Assembly (NCBI RefSeq): GCF_016862955.1 | Contig: NZ_BONY01000037.1 | Location: 30,793-94,792, forward strand | Direction of reading: 5' to 3' | DNA length: 64,000 nt | Source of the DNA: Rhizocola hellebori | GTDB taxonomy: Bacteria; Actinomycetota; Actinomycetes; Mycobacteriales; Micromonosporaceae | Shown: in pieces, positions 33,130 to 40,000 of the stretch | Layout of the letters: each line of letters begins with the position of its first letter | Position numbering within the stretch: the stretch's first letter is position 1 | Notes under the pieces: generated by a model | Databases searched by the model: none | Seen by the model: only the letters and a program-made list of their open reading frames with translations | Told to the model about the DNA's origin: nothing | Position numbers and translations under genes: made by a program

Positions 33130-33428
33130 ATGGTCGTCAGAGACGAAGTTCATGCATTTCATCAGCTCGGCCCATTGCCAGATGAGGACGATGACACAGT
33201 AAGCGACGAGGATTTTCAGAACTGGGAACGACTGCTGCGGGCTTTACCGAATCCGGTGACCGACGAGGAAGCACGGCTGCTCAGCGAGTCCTTCGGTCGT
33301 GACAACTGCTTCGGCATGGCCTGGACGTTGCTGCACCGCATCGAAACCTCCCCATCCTCGGTCGTCCTCGCCGAGCCGCCCAGCGATGCAAACCCGTGGA
33401 TTCATAGGCTTTGGATGCTTTGCCTTGC
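33130..33428 (+). pseudogene. Truncated gene (FGRDNCFGMAWTLLHRIET motif family)
   Basis: About 95 residues. The stretch LSESFGRDNCFGMAWTLLHRIETSP, followed by NPWIHRL, is a conserved core of small actinomycete proteins of unknown function. Beyond about 33405 the reading frame loses this pattern and runs antisense through the neighbouring DUF4259 gene to a stop at 33777, so the natural 3' end seems to be lost. Start ATG is 3 nt after GAGGA. Could be read as a complete but divergent protein. Confidence 0.45.
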
Positions 33429-33875
33429 CTATCCGGCCCGCCTACCGTCGCTTTCGGATACGAATACGCGAAGTACTTCGGTGACGGCTTGGGCGGATTG
33501 CGCGGCTTCACCCTCCGGATCATCTTCGATCCATGTGTCGTACCAGTCATTGCCGGGCACGCTCATCGCAGCCAAGGCCACGAGCGCCTCGGTCGCTAAT
33601 TGCGGATCCAAACCGGCCACGATCCCCGCTGCCGCTTTCTCGGTAGCGATCTCGCCCAATTGTTCTGGGCCGCCGGGCACGCTCATCGCTATCAACGCCA
33701 CCGCGGCGATGACGTCGGACGGGTGCAGGTCCACGTCATCGTCGGACAGACGCATGGCATCCGCAAAGATTCCGTGAAAAGCATGGCGCCTTTCGTCGGG
33801 GCTACGCTGGGCCATAAAGTCGATCAAATCTCGCGCGCCATCACTGTCAAAGGGACCTGGACCCCACGTTCCCAT
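33429..33875 (-). CDS. DUF4259-family protein
   Basis: 148 residues, AAAGGAG 5 nt before ATG. MGTWGPGPFDSDGARDLIDFM is the conserved DUF4259 beginning; two later repeats read VALIAMSVPGG and VALAAMSVPGN. Family function is unknown; members cluster with accessory genes and toxin immunity-like genes. The 3' end abuts the truncated gene on the other strand. Confidence 0.75.
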   Translation of the reverse strand: MGTWGPGPFDSDGARDLIDFMAQRSPDERRHAFHGIFADAMRLSDDDVDLHPSDVIAAVALIAMSVPGGPEQLGEIATEKAAAGIVAGLDPQLATEALVALAAMSVPGNDWYDTWIEDDPEGEAAQSAQAVTEVLRVFVSESDGRRAG

Positions 33876-34210
33876 TCCAACTCCTTTCAGCTCTGATATC
33901 GGCTCAGCTTTGGAGATCGGCGATATTCAAGGCACACAACGAAGGCTGTCCAATGCCGGCGTGTTCGGCAAGCCATTAGCCGCTCTTCCGCTCGATCGGC
34001 GAGCGTAACCACGTTGCATGTCGTATGCGGTACGTCGGGTCTCCATTCACTCGAACCGGCCCGCGACTCGGCCGGTCACCTCTTCGCACACCTGCCGCCA
34101 CACGGCAGGCGATACTCTATGATCAACAACCATCGCAAGGTATTCAGTTTGTCCACAACAGACAGTCAGTTGCGATGACCGCAGTGCGCGTCCTCGACGA
34201 AAGGCAACCT
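33876..34210. other. 335-base stretch without a recognised gene
   Basis: An open frame extends upstream of 34211 to about 34025, but its translation (RTGPRLGRSPLRTPAATR) is low-complexity and lacks a ribosome-binding site, so it is not annotated. Nothing else is visible. Confidence 0.4.
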
Positions 34211-34525
34211 GTGTCGGCTACCATCATCCATCGCGGCGGCGACATGGAGGACTACGACCCGTCAAAGATCGCCGCACTTATCGCAGAGCTACAAGACGAC
34301 GACGATGACGAACACCCTAGTATCGGCGTCTCACACGAGAGCGGCTGGACCATCTCCGGCTACGGCGGCGGCCTGGTGGTATGGGAAGACGTCGAAACCG
34401 ACGACGACGAATCACGCCATATGGACAACGTGTCAGACCACGAGCTGGCGCACTTGATGCGCCTGACCGCAGAAGCCAGGTTCGACGAAATCAACGCGTA
34501 CCACTGGCTTCCCGGCCACGGATAA
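34211..34525 (+). CDS. Acidic hypothetical protein, possibly immunity-like
   Basis: 104 residues from a GTG 6 nt after AAAGG (ATG 34175 is an alternative with no ribosome-binding site). DMEDYDPSKIAALIAELQDDDDDEHPSIGVSHESGWTIS and WEDVETDDDESRHM form a conserved acidic arrangement found in small actinobacterial proteins. Similarity to polymorphic-toxin immunity proteins is only general (acidic, soluble, in an accessory region). Confidence 0.5.
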   Translation: MSATIIHRGGDMEDYDPSKIAALIAELQDDDDDEHPSIGVSHESGWTISGYGGGLVVWEDVETDDDESRHMDNVSDHELAHLMRLTAEARFDEINAYHWLPGHG

Positions 34526-34993
34526 GCCATCGGACGCAGGACTCACCGTATAGCTACAGTTAGCGGGTGGTCTCGCGCGCAGCAGCGCCGCCGCATGACC
34601 ACGTTAGAGGCGGCGTTGCCAGAACGGGCTGGACCCGCCGATCGGCGTGAATCCGGCTGATCTCATGACTCGTTCGCCGTCGGGGCTTGCCGGGCGGGCG
34701 ATCAAAGTCGTGGTGCCGCTTTGCGCTAATGGCAGCGGCGCCGATTCGCCGCCCGTCTCGCAGCGGGCCAACCATCGGTGATCGAATTGCCCGAAACATG
34801 AATAGTTTGACCAGAAAATTATCAGATAGCGTCTGTGATTGAGGCCAGATGCGACTGATCAGGTGATCGCTGACTCGCGACGTGGATCCCAAGTGGGACA
34901 ACACTTTCCTCAATGATGGTCGATCCCTCTGTAGTCGATCTACAACTCGAAATATATTGACCCGGTCCTGATCCTCCTCGGAAGGGAATGTCC
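34526..34993. other. 468-base non-coding stretch
   Basis: No frame with plausible composition. Near the end there is an inverted repeat GTAG-TCGAT-CTAC (34931-34943) and an AT-rich TATATT (34953-34958), a promoter candidate for the Tat-exported protein that follows. Confidence 0.4.
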
Positions 34994-35833
34994 ATGTTGG
35001 ACAGCAACAGCGGAGGCACGGCCCGGCGGAGCCTGCTCAAGACGGCCGCCACAGCGCTGGGCACTGCGGGGCTCGGTGCGCTCGGTTCCGTAGTCGCTTT
35101 CCCCGCAACACCCGCTTCCGCGGCCGTACCCCCCGGATCTGTGCAAAAAAGCAGCATCTACAACTTCGACCTCTATTACACAGCGACCAACACCTCGATC
35201 CCGGAGTCTGGGTCGTGGTGGTTCAATCCGGACTTCCACTATCGGCTGGAGCAATGGTTGGCGAGTCTTTGCGCCGCCAATACGACCATCTGGCATCCCA
35301 AGGGCAAAATTCACCATGTCGGCACTTATGGCGAACCGAACGAGTTCCCGGCGCATCCGGCCGCTCGGGCAATCGATCTCAATTCGATCTGGGTCCAGAA
35401 GGCGAGCTCTACCGGTGTCAGCAGGGAAGTCGACTTCTACGGCGGCCACCAGGCCGGCGGAGCCGTACGTCAGCGTTACTGGGCGACCGTGGCCAGTCTC
35501 AGCGGATGGTTCCGGCATGTCCTGCACTACTACGACGGGGGCAGCCACACCACGCACGTGCATGTGGACAACTGGGTGTCCGGCAACGCTCCATCGATAT
35601 TCTCCACCTCCTCGGGCACCCAGGTGTCGATGGTGCAGGCGTGCCTCACCTACATCTGGAAACGGCCGGTGCCTATCGATCGCAGCTGGAGCAACGGCGG
35701 GCAGACCGATATCCAGTCGAGGTGGGTCCTGAACAGCGTGCTCGGCCTGAGCGGCGGGCTCACCACCTCGCAGTCCAACTGGCAGGCGTTCCTGGCCGGA
35801 AGCAGGCGCACCGGGTTCGGGATAGGTTCGTAG
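34994..35833 (+). CDS. Tat-exported M15/extensin-like enzyme
   Basis: 279 residues from the second ATG, which has GGAAGGG at 7 nt (the ATG at 34988 lies too close to it). Twin-arginine signal TARRSLLKTAATALGTAGLGAL with cleavage near ASA. The enzyme core has HPAARAIDLNSIW and SHTTHVHVDNW, the H-x-x-x-x-D and H-x-H zinc ligands of the D-Ala-D-Ala peptidase/extensin-like fold. It probably acts on peptidoglycan or another wall polymer outside the cell. The last 70 residues are without a known domain. Confidence 0.6.
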   Translation: MLDSNSGGTARRSLLKTAATALGTAGLGALGSVVAFPATPASAAVPPGSVQKSSIYNFDLYYTATNTSIPESGSWWFNPDFHYRLEQWLASLCAANTTIWHPKGKIHHVGTYGEPNEFPAHPAARAIDLNSIWVQKASSTGVSREVDFYGGHQAGGAVRQRYWATVASLSGWFRHVLHYYDGGSHTTHVHVDNWVSGNAPSIFSTSSGTQVSMVQACLTYIWKRPVPIDRSWSNGGQTDIQSRWVLNSVLGLSGGLTTSQSNWQAFLAGSRRTGFGIGS

Positions 35834-36018
35834 ATCCCATCGCGACGGCAGAATCCGCAGGTCAAGCGGCGGGGCTTGAGCTGCGGGTTTTGCGGCCTGC
35901 TGTGCTTGCAAGATGGAGCCGCTCGTCCTGTCGTCCTATTCGGACTTACGGACTGGAACGGCGCACCGACCCGCGGCGATGCCATGTCGGGCTGGCCATC
36001 TATGTCTACAGTTGCTGC

Positions 36019-36813
36019 ATGTCCACGGGCACGGTTTGGATCGGTGGCGGCACCGGCGCGGGGAAGACCACGGTGACGAGGATGCTGGCCGGACGGCGGG
36101 GCCTTCGTGTGTTTCCGCTAGATGCCTTCTGGTACAGCCATTTGGCTCGCCTTCCGGAACCTGAGCCGGACCCGGACGAGCAGTGGCTCGGTCAGAGCCC
36201 GCAGGCACAGGCGGCCGAGTTCGAGGCGCTGACGCGCCGGCGCTGGCCGCTGGTGCTTTCCGACCTGGCAGCTCTGCCGTCGTCACCGCCGATCGTGGTT
36301 GAAGGCCCGCAGGTGCTGCCGGATCTGGTCCCGGAAGGTGACCAGGCCGTCTTTCTGGTCGCCACCGCCGCGTTTCAGCGCTCGGTGCTGCAGCAGCGCC
36401 CGCTTCCGGAAACCGCCGACCCGGCCCGCGCCCTCGTGCAGCGAATCGAGAAGGATCGGCTTTATGCGCAGCAGATCATCCAGCTTGCTCACGCCCACGG
36501 GCACTCGGTGATCACCGTCGATGGGACCAGGTCACCCGGATCGATCCTCGAAGAAGTGGAGAGAATCTTCAAGGTGCACCACGGCTCGAGCGTCTCCAGC
36601 GGCGAGCTGAGTGCGGCACGTCGCTGGGAGAATCGGGTCGTCGCGGACAATATCCGCACCTGGCTGACTACCCCGCATGCGCCGCCGCAGCTGCCCGACA
36701 CCTATCGGTTCGCCTGCGAGTGCGGCGTGCGCCCTTGCGTCGCCGTCGTGGAGCTGCCACTCGACGTCTTCGAGGGCGAGCCACGGATCCTGGCACCCGG
36801 ACACCTGGTGTGA
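36019..36813 (+). CDS. P-loop kinase fused to a Cys-containing (CECG) domain
   Basis: 264 residues, ATG 6 nt after TACAGT, no ribosome-binding site. N-terminal P-loop GGGTGAGKTTVTRML and the downstream VVEGPQVLPDLV and LVQRIEKDRLYAQQI resemble nucleoside/adenylate-kinase-like enzymes. The last 70 residues (ARRWENRVVADNIRTWL, FACECGVRPCVAVVEL, ILAPGHLV) match a domain usually encoded as a separate small actinobacterial protein. Substrate unknown. Confidence 0.65.
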   Translation: MSTGTVWIGGGTGAGKTTVTRMLAGRRGLRVFPLDAFWYSHLARLPEPEPDPDEQWLGQSPQAQAAEFEALTRRRWPLVLSDLAALPSSPPIVVEGPQVLPDLVPEGDQAVFLVATAAFQRSVLQQRPLPETADPARALVQRIEKDRLYAQQIIQLAHAHGHSVITVDGTRSPGSILEEVERIFKVHHGSSVSSGELSAARRWENRVVADNIRTWLTTPHAPPQLPDTYRFACECGVRPCVAVVELPLDVFEGEPRILAPGHLV

Positions 36814-36886
36814 CGATGATGAAAAGCCTCACCCGAGACACGACTTGGTGTTGCCGGTGCCGCTGTTGGCAGGGCATTGTGTCGGC

Positions 36887-37201
36887 ATGATCGAACGTCT
36901 GAGCCCTGGCAGCGGGGGACCGCTCGTGGACCCTGACGATGTCGTGTGGTCGATGACCAAGCGACATGTGGATCTTCGGGTGGTCCGCCGCGCCCTTCGT
37001 TCTGACAGCGCGCTGGTGCTCCTGGGTGAAGGCGGCGGGTTCGACCTGCATTGGGTGATGCCCGATCAGCGGTTGGCCCTGTGGGAGCGGGTGCGCAGGG
37101 ACTATCACGGCCCGGACTGCGTCGGTGACGGGACCCATGCCGGCTACCAGTTCATGAACCAGGACGGTGCCCGGATGCTGTACCTGGAAAGGTGGTGTTG
37201 A
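36887..37201 (+). CDS. Hypothetical small protein
   Basis: 104 residues. Central patterns VDLRVVRRALRSDSALVLLGEGGGFDLHWVMPD and HAGYQFMNQDGARMLYLERW look like a compact alpha/beta protein. No ribosome-binding site and no family recognised. A hairpin terminator begins 3 nt after its stop. Confidence 0.45.
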   Translation: MIERLSPGSGGPLVDPDDVVWSMTKRHVDLRVVRRALRSDSALVLLGEGGGFDLHWVMPDQRLALWERVRRDYHGPDCVGDGTHAGYQFMNQDGARMLYLERWC

Positions 37202-37203
37202 TC

Positions 37204-37229
37204 GCCCACCATCGCTGCCATCGGTGGGC
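37204..37229 (+). terminator. Hairpin after the 36887-37201 gene
   Basis: GCCCACC / GGTGGGC with a 12-nt loop. No T-run. The following 150 bases to the converging aroA-like gene show no feature. Confidence 0.45.
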
Positions 37230-37380
37230 CTGAGGGGTCCGCGGTCTGGGCCAACGCAATCCTTGCGATGTACTCTGGTGACCAGCTGCAATCCCGGTGC
37301 TGCAAAGACGGGCGATCGGGCGACGGACACCGGGAGTTTCCGTGGCTTGCGCCCGTACCAATAGCGTTGCCTCCGGCAGG

Positions 37381-38703
37381 TTAGTTGGGCGAAACCTTGC
37401 CTCCCAAGGCTTCCACGGCGGACCAGAAGGCTGGGTAGGTCTTCTCTACCGCGTCGGCGTTGTCCACCGCGATGTCGCCGACCGCGGCGCCGAGTGAGGC
37501 GAAAGCCATGGCCAGCCGGTGATCGTGGTGGCTGTAGAGGGATGCGCCCGGCTGGGCGGTGCCGCCCTCGATGAAGACATCATCTTGTGTACTGGTCACG
37601 ACAACCCCGACCTTGGCCATCTCGGTCTCCAGCGAGGCGATGCGGTCGGTTTCGTGGAAACGGGTCATGCCGACGCCGCGAATCACCGAGCGGCCGTTGG
37701 CGAGGGATGCGAGGACGACCATGTTGGGCAGCTGGTCGGGTGTCTGGGACAGGTCGGCGTCAATCGGGCGGAGCTGCTGCGGGCCGCTCACGGTGATCGA
37801 TCCGTCGGGGTCATGGGTGATGGTGCAGCCGAAGTCGGCCAGCACGCTCAGAATTCGCATGTCGGGCTGCATGGTGGCACCGGCGAGCTTTTCAACGGTG
37901 ATGGTTCCTCCGGTCGCGGCCGCGAGGGTGAAGATATGGCTCGCCGCGCTGGCGTCCCCGGCCACATCCTCATCGATCGCGGGATAGCCGTGCCCACCGG
38001 GCGGAATGACCAGCCGCATGCCATCGCGTTGCACCGCTACTCCGCGCTGCCGCAGCATTTGCAGGGTCATGTCGAAATAGCCGGGAGCGCCCAGCCCGGA
38101 CAGCTCGAGGGTTAAGCCGTCGGGAAAGAAGGGAGCGGCCAACAGCAACGCCGAAGCGAATTGGCTGGATTTGCTGGAGTCGACGGTCGCCGCGCCACCG
38201 CGCGGGAGTCCAGAGTGGACGATTACCGGCGGGAAGTCCCCGCTGGCCTCCACTCTGGCGCCGAGCTGATTGAGCACCTGTAGCAAATCGCCGACGGGCC
38301 GGGCCAGAAGTGCCGGCCGGCCGGTGAGTGTGGTCTGGTGCGGGGCCAAGGTGGCTGCGGCGGTGAGGAATCGCATGACGGTACCGGCGAAACCGGAGTC
38401 AATCGTCACCGGCCCGACGTCCGGTAGCGCACCGCCGCATCCGGTCAGGCGCCACTGTTCGCCGGTGTCATCCAGTGCCTCGACCGGGATCCCCAGCGCC
38501 CGCAAGCCGTGAACCATGTGATGCGAGTCGTCGGCGACAAGCGCGCCGGTGATTTGCGATTGGCCGGTGCCAAGGGCGGCAAGCACGAAAGCCCGGGCGG
38601 TTTGACTCTTGCTGCCGGGCACCCGCACCCTGCCCGACAACGGGCCGCTGCGCGTGAGCGCAACGGATGCCGGAGCGCGATGGAAAGCGCGTTCTTCACT
38701 CAT
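37381..38703 (-). CDS. aroA: 3-phosphoshikimate 1-carboxyvinyltransferase (EPSP synthase)
   Basis: 440 residues from the ATG at 38703. The enzyme joins shikimate-3-phosphate and PEP in the sixth shikimate-pathway step. Key positions are visible: VPGSKSQTARAF (Lys, Ser, Arg), SGFAGTVMRFLTA (Gly and Arg of the PEP site, Asn of the usual NAGT replaced by Phe), DSSKSSQFASALLL, TPDQLPNMVVLA (Asp), RFHETDRIASLETEM (Glu, Arg) and HHDHRLAMAF, with VEKTYPAFW (Lys). No other aro gene is adjacent. It could be the housekeeping enzyme or a second, divergent copy. Confidence 0.85.
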   Translation of the reverse strand: MSEERAFHRAPASVALTRSGPLSGRVRVPGSKSQTARAFVLAALGTGQSQITGALVADDSHHMVHGLRALGIPVEALDDTGEQWRLTGCGGALPDVGPVTIDSGFAGTVMRFLTAAATLAPHQTTLTGRPALLARPVGDLLQVLNQLGARVEASGDFPPVIVHSGLPRGGAATVDSSKSSQFASALLLAAPFFPDGLTLELSGLGAPGYFDMTLQMLRQRGVAVQRDGMRLVIPPGGHGYPAIDEDVAGDASAASHIFTLAAATGGTITVEKLAGATMQPDMRILSVLADFGCTITHDPDGSITVSGPQQLRPIDADLSQTPDQLPNMVVLASLANGRSVIRGVGMTRFHETDRIASLETEMAKVGVVVTSTQDDVFIEGGTAQPGASLYSHHDHRLAMAFASLGAAVGDIAVDNADAVEKTYPAFWSAVEALGGKVSPN

Positions 38704-38856
38704 GAGGCCAGTCTCCGTAGAACATCGCGAAATTCTGACCATTGTCGTGCCCGCGACGATCCAGCCCTGCGGCGGCCCGAGAGTTGCCCAACCTGTGGTC
38801 ACGATGGCTGCGGGTAATCGCAGTGCGCTGTCCGGGAGCTGCGAAGACGATGCTGC

Positions 38857-38882
38857 TGAGGCGGATGAGCGTGTCCGCCTCA
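38857..38882 (-). terminator. Hairpin terminator
   Basis: Perfect 9-bp stem TGAGGCGGA / TCCGCCTCA, 12 nt beyond the stop of the secreted gene at 38895. Confidence 0.6.
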
Positions 38883-38894
38883 GCACGGAGCTGA

Positions 38895-39317
38895 CTAGCC
38901 GGCGTAGGTGACGCCGTGCCGGCCTATGCGGCCGTTACGGAAGTAGATGCGGATCGTGTAGGGGACGTTGTCGGCCACGTTGGTGGCGATGTTGGTCCAG
39001 GACATGTCCTCGCGGACAGGGGTCGCGTAGTTGCAGTTGTTGGTGATGTTCGTAAAGACCACACACATGTAGTCGTAGTCCGATGTTCCGCCGTCCAGTT
39101 TGACCTGGATGTCGTTGCAGTTGTCCGTCGTGCGGGCGGACAGGACATCCAGCCAGGTGGCAGTGAACCAGTAAATATTGTAGACCGTAAATGCATTTCC
39201 GTTGCTGCGGCACGGGTAAAGCCCCGCTGTGGCAGGCGAAGCGGGGAACAGAAATGCCGCCGTCGAGACAACTGTTACCGCGGCGGCGGCCGCGAGACGG
39301 CGGAGGCGTCCATGCAT
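38895..39317 (-). CDS. Secreted 140-residue protein, tandem paralogue 2
   Basis: Signal peptide LRRLAAAAAVTVVSTAAFLFPASPATA, then a mature domain with NCNDIQVKLDGGTSDYDYMCVVFTNITNNCNYATPV and SWTNIATNVADNVPYTIRIYFRN. Five Cys in the mature part suggest disulfides. It is clearly homologous over its full length to the next upstream gene, which has the same length. No known family is recognised; small size and export suggest an extracellular effector or structural factor. Confidence 0.6.
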   Translation of the reverse strand: MHGRLRRLAAAAAVTVVSTAAFLFPASPATAGLYPCRSNGNAFTVYNIYWFTATWLDVLSARTTDNCNDIQVKLDGGTSDYDYMCVVFTNITNNCNYATPVREDMSWTNIATNVADNVPYTIRIYFRNGRIGRHGVTYAG

Positions 39318-39380
39318 GCGTTTGCTCTCTTTCGTTCCCGCTGGTTCACGACCAGCGTTGGCCAATCTGACAAACAGCGG

Positions 39381-39803
39381 TTAGCTGGCCCAGCCCACGA
39401 CGCGCTGGCCATGCCGGCCATTGCGCAGATAGAGGCGAATCTCATAGGCGACGTTGTCGGCCACGTTCGTGGCGATGTTGACCCATGTCCAATTCTCAGG
39501 AACCCGGGTCGAGTAGTTGCACACGTTGGTGACGTTGATGAACACGACACACATGTAGTCGTAGTCCGATGTTCCGCCGTTCAGCTTGACCTGGATGTCG
39601 TTGCAGTTGTTGGTGGTGTGGTCCATGACGACGGTCGTCCAGGTGGCCGTCGGGTAGTCGATTCCCCACGTGGCAAACGAATTTTCGGGGCCTCGACACG
39701 TGTACGGTCCAGCGCTGGCCGGAGAGCCGCCGATCAGCAGGAAGGCCGTCGATACCACCGCGACAGTCGCGGCCGCCACCATGCCGCGAAGACGTCCCCT
39801 CAT
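39381..39803 (-). CDS. Secreted 140-residue protein, tandem paralogue 1
   Basis: ATG at 39803 preceded by AAGGAG. Signal peptide LRGMVAAATVAVVSTAFLLIGGSPASA, then NCNDIQVKLNGGTSDYDYMCVVFINVTNVCNYSTRV and NIATNVADNVAYEIRLYLRNGRHGQRV. It pairs with the gene 63 bp downstream; the two are the same length and share the motif NDIQVKL[ND]GGTSDYDYMCVVF exactly except at one site. A tandem duplication is the natural explanation. Confidence 0.6.
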   Translation of the reverse strand: MRGRLRGMVAAATVAVVSTAFLLIGGSPASAGPYTCRGPENSFATWGIDYPTATWTTVVMDHTTNNCNDIQVKLNGGTSDYDYMCVVFINVTNVCNYSTRVPENWTWVNIATNVADNVAYEIRLYLRNGRHGQRVVGWAS

Positions 39804-40000
39804 CTGTTGCTCCTTACTCGTCATGCGCTCAGGCGCGGTGAGCTCAGGGCTTTCAGCAAACCCGATCGTCGGGCGTGGATCGACCGATCCCGGCACAGTC
39901 CGGCGAGGCAGTTCATCGACGCTGGTACTGTGGGTCCGGAAATTCCGGCGTGCCGGACGACACCGGACACGTGCTCGGACGTCTGCAGATAGGGTGGCCG

